Positions 1-8,574 of a stretch of 64,000 nucleotides of DNA are shown in pieces. The notes below the pieces were generated by a model that saw nothing but the letters and a program-made list of their open reading frames with translations, was not told the origin of the DNA and searched no databases. The position numbers were made by a program, and so were the translations under genes. Origin of the DNA: Nocardia amikacinitolerans NBRC 108937 (GTDB lineage Bacteria > Actinomycetota > Actinomycetes > Mycobacteriales > Mycobacteriaceae); assembly GCF_001612615.1 (NCBI RefSeq), contig NZ_BDAU01000016.1, positions 1-64,000 on the forward strand. The letters are read 5' to 3'. The stretch's first letter is position 1. The number at the start of each line of letters is the position of its first letter.

Positions 1-146
1 CCGCATCCGCGGCGGCCATACGGGCCAGGCGCACACTCCGCATCCGCGGCGGCCATACGGGCCAGGCGCACACTCCGCATCCGCGGCGGCCATACGGGCC
101 GGGCGCACCTCCGCATCCGCGGCGGCCATACGGGCCGGGCGTACCT
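1..146. repeat. Tandem array of 36-37 bp units
   Basis: Four consecutive copies start at 1, 38, 75 and 111. The first two are 37 bp and end in gcacact; the last two are 36 bp and end in gcacct or gtacct. The shared core is ccgcatccgcggcggccata. A fifth, degenerate copy begins at 147. The array may extend left of the window. There are no spacers, so it is not CRISPR. The trailing piece (141-172) resembles the units of the 4358-4604 array. Confidence 0.9.
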
Positions 147-543
147 CCGCGTTCGCTGCGGCCGCGCCAGCTGTAGCGGCAGATTTGATCTGCGGCTTGG
201 TTTTTGGGCTGGCCCCGGCTCAGGTGCTGTGTTGGGGTGGCTGTTTTCCAAGGTTGCGGGTGCCCAGAGGTTGGGCCTGCGGCTGGGGCGCTCGGTTTGG
301 TTCGGAGGTTGCGGTTGGGTTGACGGTTCCCGGTGTCGCGGGTTCCCAAGGGGGTGCGCCTACCAATGTTCCATCCCAATGTTTCGGGTGCCCAGTCGGT
401 CTGCCTACCCAGGTTTTCCTCTGAGCGGTGCTGGGCACGTTGGGTGCCGTACCCGGCTTACCTCCCGCGGTCAGGTGCGCGGGGTTCGGCTTCCGGCGTG
501 GTCGACCGGCTGTGGTTGCGTCGAGAGAGCGGGCAGTCGGGGA
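147..543. other. Gap without a supported gene
   Basis: Several overlapping frames are open here on both strands. Their translations are low-complexity (Gly/Trp/Arg-rich), overlap one another and have no recognisable domain. I see no convincing ribosome-binding site or promoter. I treat the stretch as non-coding. Confidence 0.6.
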
Positions 544-666
544 AGTGCTCTGCCTGTCAAGGCCCCAACCACCATTTGACTACCGTCGATAGAGAAATGG
601 ATTCGACGGTAGTCAAATGGTGGCTTTTCAAGATCGAATAGCAACCATTTGACTACCGTCGATTCT
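544..666 (-). repeat. Copy 1 of a dispersed 122 bp palindromic element
   Basis: Three 19-bp arms occur at 571-589, 603-621 and 644-662. The middle arm is the exact reverse complement of both outer ones (accatttgactaccgtcga), so two mutually exclusive hairpins can form. Read on the minus strand, the 123 bp align without large gaps to 9075-9196 on the plus strand. The two share the uninterrupted run actaccgtcgaatccatt. It looks like a small non-autonomous repeat of the MITE/REP kind. Nothing in it encodes a transposase. Confidence 0.85.
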
Positions 667-870
667 CGGCGCTCCTGTTGGTCCCACATATTGGACGGGT
701 AGGCCCGCTACCAGTAGCGCCACAACACTTATCGTCCCGGACGTAATACTCGGAGCCTCCGCGCATCATCCCTGCGGACGACCACGTCGCGACCTGCCGC
801 CGACGCGCGATTCCCGGATTCCGCGTCAGGCTTGACCGCGAATCCGTTGCCCGAGTGGAAGCGAGCAGGT

Positions 871-2253
871 ATGTCGCTCATCGATGCGCTGATCGCGATT
901 GTGGCGATCGGGTGCGCGGTTGCCGTGTTGTGCACCAGTCGGATCGGGCGCGCGCCCGCGTTCGCCGTGCTGGGTGCGCTGGCGGTCGGGGCGGCGAGCC
1001 AGTGGTTGCTCGAAGGGTTCTATTGGCAGTTCGTTCCGACCTATCTGCTGGTGGGCGCGACCGCGTTGTTCGTCGCGGCGCGGCCGAGCGGGCGGCGCGG
1101 CCGAATCGCGGCTTGCACTGGGATCGGATTGCTCGTCGTCGCAGCGGCATTCGCGTGGGTTCCGGTACCGGTGCCGACGCTGCCCGCGCCGAGCGGGCCG
1201 TATCCCGTTGGCACCGAAACGTTTCGCTGGGTCGATCCGGATCGTCCGGAAACGGCGACCGACGACCCGGTCGATCGCCGCAACGTCATCGCGCAGGCCT
1301 GGTATCCGGCGGCCGAGCCGACCGGGAACGGCTCCCAGTATCTCGATGGGCTCGGCAGGCTGCCGCGGCGGGTCAGCCTGATCCCCAGCTTCCTCATGCG
1401 CGGCTACGACCGCATCGACACGCATGGCGATCACCGCGCGTCGCTCGGGCGGGACCGCGATCGCTGGCCGGTGGTGCTGTTCTCGCCGGGATACGGTGCG
1501 CCGCGCGCGTTCTACACCGGACTGGTCGCCGAGCTGGCCAGCCGAGGGTTCGTGGTGCTCGCCGTCGATCATCCGTACGAGGCGGACGTGACCGAGCTCG
1601 CCGACGGACGGATCGCGACGCCTCTTCAGGACTTCCCTGTCGATGAGGCCGAGGGCGAGCGGGTCATGATCGAGCAGCAGGCTTTGCGGGCTGCCGACCT
1701 GCGGTTCGTCATCGATCAGCTCGACCGGCCCGGTGCACTCGGCCCTCGCCTTGCCGGTCATCTCGACACCGAACACATCGCGGCCATTGGACATTCGTTC
1801 GGCGGCGCCGCCGCGGCCGCAGCGGCCGCCGACGACGAGCGCATCCGCGCCGCCGCCAACATCGACGGCACCCTGTACGGCGACCTGCCCGAACACCCGC
1901 TGCGCCAACCATTCCTGCTGATGCAGAGCGAGTACGCCGAGACAGGCCACTCCCCGAAGTTCCTGGATCGCAATGCCGCGCTGCTCGGCGGGTTGCGTTC
2001 GGACGGCTTTCGTTTCGAGATCGGCGACGCCAATCACTACAGCTTCACCGACGTTCCACTGTTCCTCTCCGGACCGGGACGGTTCGCTTTGGCGCAGATG
2101 ATCGGCGGATCGCGGGGACCGGTGGCGACGCAGCGAGCGACCGTGGACATCTTGGTCGCGTTTCTGAGCGGACCGCTCGGTGGACCGAGCGAGGACGTCG
2201 CCGCGGCGGCCGCAGCACACCGCGACATTCGCGGCGGGCCCGTCGGGCGGTGA
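871..2253 (+). CDS. Membrane-anchored alpha/beta hydrolase (PAF-acetylhydrolase/dienelactone-hydrolase-like)
   Basis: Predicted serine hydrolase of 460 residues; substrate unknown. The first ~100 residues form three or four hydrophobic segments (from MSLIDALIAIVAIG), then comes an extracytoplasmic-looking catalytic domain. The nucleophile elbow GHSFGG places the serine at residue 309, and HYSFTD gives the likely catalytic histidine at 389. PVVLFSPGYGAPR is the usual oxyanion-side strand of PAF-acetylhydrolase-like enzymes. I prefer ATG 871 over a TTG at 832 because the hydrophobic segment begins there. The last ~50 codons (from ~2104) are Ala/Gly-rich and belong to the repeat array that continues past the stop, so the original C-terminus may have been replaced. 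No neighbour suggests a pathway. Confidence 0.75.
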   Translation: MSLIDALIAIVAIGCAVAVLCTSRIGRAPAFAVLGALAVGAASQWLLEGFYWQFVPTYLLVGATALFVAARPSGRRGRIAACTGIGLLVVAAAFAWVPVPVPTLPAPSGPYPVGTETFRWVDPDRPETATDDPVDRRNVIAQAWYPAAEPTGNGSQYLDGLGRLPRRVSLIPSFLMRGYDRIDTHGDHRASLGRDRDRWPVVLFSPGYGAPRAFYTGLVAELASRGFVVLAVDHPYEADVTELADGRIATPLQDFPVDEAEGERVMIEQQALRAADLRFVIDQLDRPGALGPRLAGHLDTEHIAAIGHSFGGAAAAAAAADDERIRAAANIDGTLYGDLPEHPLRQPFLLMQSEYAETGHSPKFLDRNAALLGGLRSDGFRFEIGDANHYSFTDVPLFLSGPGRFALAQMIGGSRGPVATQRATVDILVAFLSGPLGGPSEDVAAAAAAHRDIRGGPVGR

Positions 2254-3520
2254 TCGACGGATCGCGGCAGGCCTGTCGGGACGCAGCGGGTGGCGGCCGC
2301 AATCGTGGTCGCGACTCCGAGCAGCCGCTAGGTGGATCAGGCATGACGTTGTGGCGGACCTCGCCAGCTGCAATCCGCGGATCGAACGAGGACATCGTCG
2401 CGGCGGCCACGACGCACCGGGACATTCAGGCGGCCCGTTGGGCGGTGATCGCTGGATCGCGGGCCCGCGGGGGACGCAGCGGGTGGCGGTCGACATCGTG
2501 GTCGCGTTTCCGAGCGGGCCACTCGGTGGATCACGCCAAGAGGACGCCGCAGCGGCCGCGGCGCACCGCGACACTCGCGGCGGGCCGGTCGGGCGGAGAT
2601 CACCCGGGATGGCGACGCAGCGGATGTGCATCGCGGCGCCCCGTCTGAGCGGGGCGCTCGGTGGATCAGCCGCGGACTCGCGGCGGCACCTCGAGATTCA
2701 CGCGGGAGGCGCCGACTGGGGTCGCTGTTGAGGTGGCGATCCGGCGCGCCGCGGTTCCGCACCGGACTGGGCGCCGACCTGGCCAGCTGCAATCCGCGGA
2801 TCGAACGAGGACATTGCCGCGGCGCACCGGGACATTCGCGGCGGACCGTCGGGCGGTGATCGACAGATCACCCGGCCTGATGACGACACAGCGGTGTCCC
2901 TGGCCATCGCGGCGCCCCGTCTGAGCGGGCGTTCGGTGGATCAGCCGCGGACTCGCGGCGGCACGTCGAGATTCACGGCGGAGGCGCCGACCGGGGTCGC
3001 TGTCGAGGTGGCGATCCGGCGCGCCGCGGGTTCCGCACCGGACTGCGCGCCGACCTGGCCAGCTGCAATCCGCGGATCGAACGAGCACATCGCTGCGGCG
3101 GCGCGGCGCACCGGGACCTTCGCGGAGGACCTCGGGCGGTGATCGATAGATCACCCGGCCTGATGGCGACGCAGCGATGTCCCTGGCCATCGCGGCGCCC
3201 TGTCTGAGCGGGGCGCTCGGTGGATCGGACGCGGACTCGCGGCGGCACCCCGAGATTCACGCCCGTCGGGCGCCGACCAGGGGCGCTGTTCAGGTGGCGA
3301 TTCGGCGCGCCGCGCGTTCCGCACCGGACTGGTCGCCGACCTGGCCAGCTGGAATCCGCGGGTCGAACGAGGACACTGCCCGCGGCGGCCGCGGCGCACC
3401 GGGCATTCGCGGCGGACTCGTCGGGCGCCGACCGGTGGCGTTGCTCTCTTGGCGATTCGGCGCGCGAAGCGGTCCGCGCCGAACTGGTCGCTGGCCTGGC
3501 GAACTGTGCCAGCGGATCGT
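2104..3520. repeat. Decayed tandem array derived from the preceding hydrolase gene
   Basis: About 1.3 kb without a credible gene. A motif aatccgcggatcgaacgag recurs near 2372, 2791, 3067 and (one change) 3353, that is every ~275-290 bp after a longer first step. Just before each copy stands a segment such as caccggactggtcgccgacc (3322) that closely matches codons of the hydrolase at 1516-1535. Other parts (e.g. 2390-2600) match the gene's 3' end at 2104-2275. The array therefore seems built from duplicated pieces of the gene that have since drifted out of frame. Confidence 0.75.
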
Positions 3521-3626
3521 GCCAGTCGGTGGCGAGGCAGCTGGCGACTGCGCACGTCGCGGCGACGTCTCTACCCGGGAGTTCGGCCGGCGTGGGCAAT
3601 TCCGCAACCAGCGGGCGACAACCGAC

Positions 3627-3645
3627 TTTCGTTAGGCTAACCTCA
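3627..3645 (+). promoter_or_regulatory. IdeR/DmdR1-type iron box
   Basis: The sequence tttcgttaggctaacctca matches 16 of 19 positions of the actinobacterial consensus ttaggttaggctaacctaa. It ends 7 bp before the ATG at 3652, where bound repressor would block initiation. It predicts repression of the siderophore-interacting protein under iron-replete conditions. Confidence 0.85.
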
Positions 3646-3651
3646 TACACC

Positions 3652-4359
3652 ATGGGAAGAGGGGCGAACGGCGTCATCCTGAAGGTTTGGCGCGCCGATG
3701 ACTACCGACTGCGTGTGACGTCGACCGAGGCGATCACCGACAAATACCAGCGGATCGGGTTCACCGCGGGCGGGCTGCTGGCCGACCACCCGGTGCATCC
3801 GACGCAGTTCATCCGGCTGTGGATCCCGGACGCGGAGACCGACAAGCTGCATCACCGCGGCTACACGATCGTCGACCAGGATCCCGAGGGCGACCACTTC
3901 TACATCGAGTTCGCCGTGCACAGCGGCCCGGCCAGCGCGTGGGCACAGCGGGCGAAGGTCGGCGACGAGATCGAGGCGTCGGTGCTCGGGTCGAAGTTCG
4001 AGCTGCCCGAGACCGCGCCGAGCGAATACCTGATGTTCGGCGACACCGCCTCGCTGCCCGCGATCAACTCGCTGCTCGACGCGATCGGCGATGCGCCCGC
4101 ACGCGTTTGGCTGGAATGGCAGTACGAATCCGACCAGACGCTGCCCGTGCGCAACAAGCCGCACCACCAGGTCACCTGGTTGCAGCGCGTCGACGACGGT
4201 CGCCTGCTGCGCGAACAAGCCCAGCAGATCTCCTGCCCCGCCGATGCTTTCGCCTGGGTGGCGTGCGACGGCCACACCACCCGCTCGATCGTCAAGACCC
4301 TCAAGCAGACTCATGACCTGCCGAAGTCCCAGCTGAAGTACCAGGCGTACTGGAAGTAG
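3652..4359 (+). CDS. Siderophore-interacting protein, FAD-dependent ferric reductase (ViuB-like)
   Basis: A 235-residue cytoplasmic flavoprotein expected to reduce ferric siderophore with NAD(P)H and release iron. The FAD-binding signature RGYTIVDQD is followed by the family block FAVHSGPASAWAQRAKVGD (around residues 85-105). EWQYESDQTLP is the expected substrate-side segment. The length fits the SIP family. In Mycobacterium tuberculosis the equivalent domain is fused to the N-terminus of the importer subunit IrtA; here it is a separate gene about 2.2 kb from the start of the importer operon's downstream gene and transcribed towards it. The frame is open upstream to 3220, but ATG 3652 directly after the iron box is the sensible start because the upstream part reads through the decayed repeats. 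Confidence 0.88.
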   Translation: MGRGANGVILKVWRADDYRLRVTSTEAITDKYQRIGFTAGGLLADHPVHPTQFIRLWIPDAETDKLHHRGYTIVDQDPEGDHFYIEFAVHSGPASAWAQRAKVGDEIEASVLGSKFELPETAPSEYLMFGDTASLPAINSLLDAIGDAPARVWLEWQYESDQTLPVRNKPHHQVTWLQRVDDGRLLREQAQQISCPADAFAWVACDGHTTRSIVKTLKQTHDLPKSQLKYQAYWK

Positions 4360-4604
4360 GCGTACCTCCGTATTCGCTCCGGCCGTGCGCGCTGTGCGTA
4401 TCTCCGCGTGCGCTCCGGCCATGCGCTCCCTGCGTATCTCCGCGTGCGCTCCGGCCATGCGCGCTCCGCGTACCTCCGCCTGCGCTCCGGCCAAGCGCTC
4501 CGCGTACCTCCGCCTGCGCTCCGGCCATGCGCTCCCTGCGTATCTCCGCGTGCGCTCCGGCCATGCGCGCTCCGCGTACCTCCGCGTTCGCTCCGGCCGC
4601 GAAG
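4358..4604. repeat. Tandem array of ~36 bp units
   Basis: About seven degenerate units of the form gcgtayctccgc-n-tgcgctccggccatgcgc follow directly after the SIP stop codon. All phases contain long open frames because the unit length is a multiple of three, but the peptide is only a repeated Arg/Ser/Cys/Ala stretch. The remainder of the gap to 4734 shows no gene. Confidence 0.85.
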
Positions 4605-4734
4605 CAAGGACGGGCTCCATCCGGCGGCGCCAATTGCGTGTGCGTTCGCTCGGGCCGTACCCTCGCCTTGCATCGGCTATGCGCGGGCAGAGGAGGCCTC
4701 GTAGGGCAGCGTAAAGCCGGTTCTGGCAACGACA

Positions 4735-4766
4735 GGGCCGCCGCGGAACATCTACCGCGGCGGCCC
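4735..4766 (-). terminator. Hairpin terminator after the importer operon
   Basis: A perfect 12-bp GC-rich stem, gggccgccgcgg (4735-4746) with ccgcggcggccc (4755-4766), and an 8-nt loop. It lies 18 bp beyond the stop codon of the minus-strand ABC gene. There is no strong U tract, as is common in actinomycetes. Confidence 0.75.
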
Positions 4767-4783
4767 GTTCTCGTTGTGGTCCC

Positions 4784-6520
4784 TCAGACCGCGGCCGGCT
4801 CCAACCGCCAACCCGACGCGCGACTCCGCTCGTTCCAGAAGTCGGCGTAGCGACCGCCCTGCGCGAGCAGTTCGTCGTGCGTGCCGCGTTCGACGATACG
4901 ACCGCCGTCGACGAACAGGATCTGGTCGGCGTGGGCGATGGTCGCCAGGCGGTGCGCCACCACGATCACCGTCTTGCCCCTGGTGAGCTCGTGCACGCCG
5001 CGCACCACCACCGCCTCGCTGTGCGGGTCGAGCGCGCTGGTCGCCTCGTCGAGCAGCACGATCGGCGCGTCCTTCAGCAGGGCGCGAGCGATCGAGACCC
5101 GTTGCCGCTCACCGCCGGACAGCGCCGCGCCGCCCTCGCCGACCGCGGTGTCGTACCCGTCGGGCAGGCGCTGGGCGATCTCGTCCACCCGCGCGGCCTC
5201 GGCGGCCCGCAGCACCTCGGCGTCGGTGGCGTCGGGGCGGCCGATCCGGATGTTGTCCGACACCGACCGGTCGAACAGGTAGACGTTCTGGAAGACCAGC
5301 GACAGCTGGTTCAGCAGCGTCTCCGAAGGCTGTTCCCGCACATCGTGTTCGCCGACCGCCACCCGTCCGGAGTCCACGTCGTAGAACCGCGCGGCCAGCC
5401 GCAGCAGCGTCGTCTTGCCCGCGCCGCTCGGGCCGACGATCGCGGTGGTCGTCCCGGCCGGAACGCTGAAGGTGATGTCGGAGAGCACCGGCTCGCCGGG
5501 CCGATAGCCGAAACTCACGTTGTCGAAGACCACGGTCGGCACGCCAGGAGTCACGGGCGAATTAGCCTCGGGCAGCGTCTTTTCCGCGAGCAACGAGGTG
5601 ACGCGGTCGACGGCGGCGGCTGCCGAACGCAGACCGTTGCCCAGTTGCGCCGCCTGATTCAGCGGCTCGATGAACCGTGAGCTCACGGCGATCAGCGCGA
5701 TCGCGACGGCCGTCGAGACGGCGCCGTCGGTCACCCTCGCGATCACCACGTAGACCAGGACCAGGAACACCGCCTGCACGAACAGCGCGAAGACGATCAG
5801 GCTCGGCACCGAGGTGAAGACCATCCTGGTGTTCGCCGAACGCTGCTGCCGCAGCGCGCCTTCCAGCGCCTTGTTACCCGCGCCGACCGCGCCGAACGCG
5901 CGCAGCACCGGCTGGGCCTGCGCGAATTCCACTACGCGCGAATCTGCTTCGGTCGCGGCCGCGTGCATGCCCTCGTCGGCCCGCTGATACGCGCGGTGGG
6001 CCAGACCGTTGACGAGGAAGAGCACCGGAGCCGCGAGCAGCATGGCCAGCGCGATCCGCCAGTCGATGAACAGCATGCCGACCGCGACGCCGAGCGGGAC
6101 CACGATGCCGGTGACCACCTTGGCGAGCAGATAGGCGACGGCGCCCTGGATCTCGCGCACGTTCTCCACCGTGATCCGCGAGAGCGGTCCGGCGCTCCGT
6201 GTCTCGAACCAGCCGAGCGGCAACGCGTTCAGATGATCGCCGAGCCGGGTTTGCAGACCGCGCTGCATGCCGACCGCGATGCGCAGCCCGAGCGCGACCT
6301 GGAGATATCCGAACACCGCGACACCGCCGACGGCCACGAGCATCAGCAGCGCCCAGAACCAGGCGCGCCCGAGGTCGTCGTCGAACAGCGCCTCGAGCAC
6401 CGGAACCAGCAGCAGATACGCGACCGCCTGGCTGATCGCCTGGCCGAGGATGGCGGCGAGCAATCGCGGTGTCAGCGGGGCGAATTCGGTGGGCACCAGG
6501 CCGAGCAGTTTGCGAATCAT
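4784..6520 (-). CDS. Siderophore importer half-ABC transporter (IrtB-like)
   Basis: A 578-residue exporter-fold half transporter: transmembrane domain roughly residues 1-310 and nucleotide-binding domain 320-578. Visible ATPase motifs are Walker A GPSGAGKTT (~362), signature LSGGERQR and Walker B IVLLDEATSALD. The length equals mycobacterial IrtB (~579). The ATG overlaps the stop of the upstream subunit by 4 nt (ATGA), so the two are translationally coupled and should form a heterodimer. The iron box upstream of the operon and the nearby SIP gene support carboxymycobactin/nocobactin-type siderophore uptake rather than drug export. The exact ligand is inferred. Confidence 0.82.
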   Translation of the reverse strand: MIRKLLGLVPTEFAPLTPRLLAAILGQAISQAVAYLLLVPVLEALFDDDLGRAWFWALLMLVAVGGVAVFGYLQVALGLRIAVGMQRGLQTRLGDHLNALPLGWFETRSAGPLSRITVENVREIQGAVAYLLAKVVTGIVVPLGVAVGMLFIDWRIALAMLLAAPVLFLVNGLAHRAYQRADEGMHAAATEADSRVVEFAQAQPVLRAFGAVGAGNKALEGALRQQRSANTRMVFTSVPSLIVFALFVQAVFLVLVYVVIARVTDGAVSTAVAIALIAVSSRFIEPLNQAAQLGNGLRSAAAAVDRVTSLLAEKTLPEANSPVTPGVPTVVFDNVSFGYRPGEPVLSDITFSVPAGTTTAIVGPSGAGKTTLLRLAARFYDVDSGRVAVGEHDVREQPSETLLNQLSLVFQNVYLFDRSVSDNIRIGRPDATDAEVLRAAEAARVDEIAQRLPDGYDTAVGEGGAALSGGERQRVSIARALLKDAPIVLLDEATSALDPHSEAVVVRGVHELTRGKTVIVVAHRLATIAHADQILFVDGGRIVERGTHDELLAQGGRYADFWNERSRASGWRLEPAAV

Positions 6521-8367
6521 CGGGCCGCCTCACTTTCCACGAGCGAGACCGCGCCGAGGGCCGCCTCGTTGATCTCCCAGAGCCGCTGGTAGGTGCCGCC
6601 CGCCGTGTGCAGGCTGCGGTGATCGCCCTGCTCGACCAGGGTTCCGTTCTCCAGCACCAGAATCCGGTCCACGCCGGTGATGGTGTGCAGCCGGTGCGCG
6701 ATGACCAGCACGGTGCGTCCGGCTACCAGTGCGGCCAGCGCGTCCTGCACCGCCGCCTCCGACTCCGGGTCGGCGAAGGCCGTCGCCTCGTCGAGCACCA
6801 GAACGGGTGTGTCGGCGAGCAACGCGCGCGCCACCGAAAGGCGTTGCGCCTCACCGCCGGACAGTGTCGCGTCGACGCCGATCTCGGAGTCGTAGCCGCG
6901 TGGCAACGCGAGGATGCGGTCGTGGATCTGCGCGGCGCGGGCGGCCCGCTCCAGCGCGGCGTCGTCCGTGTCCGGTGCGGCCAGCAGCAGGTTCTCGCGG
7001 ATGCTGCCGCGAATCAGCCGGACGTCCTGGAAGACGAAACCGACGGTGCGATAGAGCTCGTCGCTCGGGAAATCGCGAATATCGCGGCCGCCGATCGTGA
7101 TTCGGCCCGACCCGACGTCGTAGAAGCGCGGCAGCAGCTTGGCCAGCGTCGACTTGCCGGAACCGCTCGGCCCGACGAGCGCGGTGATCGTGCCCGGCCG
7201 CAGCTCCAGATCGATATCGCGCAGCACATCGTGACCCTCGCGGTAACCGAACCCGACGGATTCGAAGCGGACGAGCCCCGGCTCGGCTTCGCCGAGGTCT
7301 CCGGAATTCGGTGCGCCGGAGGCGAGTTCGGGAGTCTGCTGCACCTCGTACAGTCGCTCGGCCGCCGCAGCCGCGGCACGCAAGGCCTGTCCGCCGTAGC
7401 CGAGACCCATCAGCGCGCTACCGAGACCGAGACCGACCAGCAGGAACGGCAACACGTCGAGCGGCGCCAGCCAACCCGAGCCGACGCCTGCCAAACCGGC
7501 GGCCACGATCACCAGCATGACGCAGACCGGCGAGATCACGATGTCGGCGACCGCCTGGAGCCGGATCATCGGCGTCTTCCAGCGCCCGAAACTGGCGACT
7601 TGGCCGTCCACCGCGTCCTGAAACTCGCGGTGCGCCTTGCCCGCCTGGCCGAAGGCCCGTACCACCTGGATGCCGTCGACGAACTCGATGGTCGCCTGCT
7701 GGACCCGCCGTTCCCAGCGGCTGTAGACCGCGAGGCGGTCCATGTTCTCGCGATCCATCATCTTGCGAAATGCCAAGGCGTAGGCGATGAGCGGCAGCAG
7801 CAGGACCAGCGTCAGCCGCCAGTCCACGGTGAACAGGTAGCCGAGCGAGACCAGCGGCACCAGCAGCGCGCCGACGAACTCCAGCCGCGCGTGTGCCACC
7901 AGGTAGTGCAGCGCCTCGACGTCGTCCTGGAGGTACTTCTTCACCTCGCCGGAGCCGTGCTCGCCGAACCAGCCGAGCGGCACCCTGGTGAGTTTGGCCG
8001 CGAGCGCGCTGCGCACGGTGAGCTGGTAGCCGCCGTCCACCAGGTGCGTCCAGGTCAAGGCCGCCGCCTGCAACAGCGCGCGCACCAGCAGCACCAGCAT
8101 CGCGAGGCCGAACAGCCGCCACACCCGATCGGTGTCCACCGGATCGTCGAGCAGTTCCCGACATGCCTCGACGATCAGCACGAACGGCACCACGGTGCAG
8201 ACCGAGGCGATCGCCATCACCACGGTGGCGAGCGTCAGCGCGCCTTGCACGGGCGCGAGAATCTCCTTGCGCGCCTTGGCCTGTTGTTGCTTGCGCTGTT
8301 TCGCCACCGCCCGCGGCGGCCGGTTCCCCGTCTCCGCCGCGGCGTGCGGCGTGACCTCCACCGTCAT
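6517..8367 (-). CDS. Siderophore importer half-ABC transporter (IrtA-like, without SIP domain)
   Basis: A 616-residue half transporter with an N-terminal Lys/Gln-rich cytoplasmic stretch, a six-helix exporter-type membrane domain (about 40-340) and a C-terminal ATPase domain. It has Walker A GPSGSGKST (~397), signature LSGGEAQR and Walker B VLVLDEATAF. It takes the place of IrtA but lacks the siderophore-interacting domain found at the N-terminus of mycobacterial IrtA, which is encoded separately at 3652-4359. The ribosome-binding site aggcgagga precedes the ATG. It is the first gene of the operon and follows an iron box ~70 bp upstream. Confidence 0.82.
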   Translation of the reverse strand: MTVEVTPHAAAETGNRPPRAVAKQRKQQQAKARKEILAPVQGALTLATVVMAIASVCTVVPFVLIVEACRELLDDPVDTDRVWRLFGLAMLVLLVRALLQAAALTWTHLVDGGYQLTVRSALAAKLTRVPLGWFGEHGSGEVKKYLQDDVEALHYLVAHARLEFVGALLVPLVSLGYLFTVDWRLTLVLLLPLIAYALAFRKMMDRENMDRLAVYSRWERRVQQATIEFVDGIQVVRAFGQAGKAHREFQDAVDGQVASFGRWKTPMIRLQAVADIVISPVCVMLVIVAAGLAGVGSGWLAPLDVLPFLLVGLGLGSALMGLGYGGQALRAAAAAAERLYEVQQTPELASGAPNSGDLGEAEPGLVRFESVGFGYREGHDVLRDIDLELRPGTITALVGPSGSGKSTLAKLLPRFYDVGSGRITIGGRDIRDFPSDELYRTVGFVFQDVRLIRGSIRENLLLAAPDTDDAALERAARAAQIHDRILALPRGYDSEIGVDATLSGGEAQRLSVARALLADTPVLVLDEATAFADPESEAAVQDALAALVAGRTVLVIAHRLHTITGVDRILVLENGTLVEQGDHRSLHTAGGTYQRLWEINEAALGAVSLVESEAAR

Positions 8368-8433
8368 ATGTCCTCGCCTTTCGACATCCCTGGCGCATCT
8401 CGCCGGAAATCCGCCCCATCATCACACAGGAAG

Positions 8434-8452
8434 ATAGGTAAGGCTAACTTTC
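8434..8452 (-). promoter_or_regulatory. IdeR/DmdR1-type iron box of the importer operon
   Basis: The sequence ataggtaaggctaactttc matches 14 of 19 positions of the iron-box consensus, with a fully conserved core aggtaaggctaac. It lies 67 bp upstream of the minus-strand importer genes and 123 bp upstream of the divergent flavoprotein gene. The importer is the likely target. Confidence 0.8.
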
Positions 8453-8574
8453 CCCGCCTTCGGATGGCCGGACTCCAGGCGCGGCACATGGTGCTCGACG
8501 AACGTGCCGCGCCCTGATGGTGGCCGGATCCCGCCGACCGGAATCGTGCCCGGTTCAGCGACGTTGTGCAGGGC

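Noticed and set aside
1..146. CRISPR array
   Set aside because: The 36-37 bp units are contiguous with no spacers, and no cas gene is in the window.
185..641. Small genes in the 5' 800 bp
   Set aside because: Frames overlap on both strands, are low-complexity and include the palindromic element; no ribosome-binding site or family match is visible.
826..2631. 601-codon minus-strand frame opposite the hydrolase
   Set aside because: Arg/Pro-rich translation without motifs. The plus strand has a hydrolase with nucleophile elbow and membrane segments.
3220..3651. N-terminal extension of the siderophore-interacting protein
   Set aside because: The extension reads through the decayed repeats and the iron box. 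The conserved protein and a promoter-proximal ATG begin at 3652.
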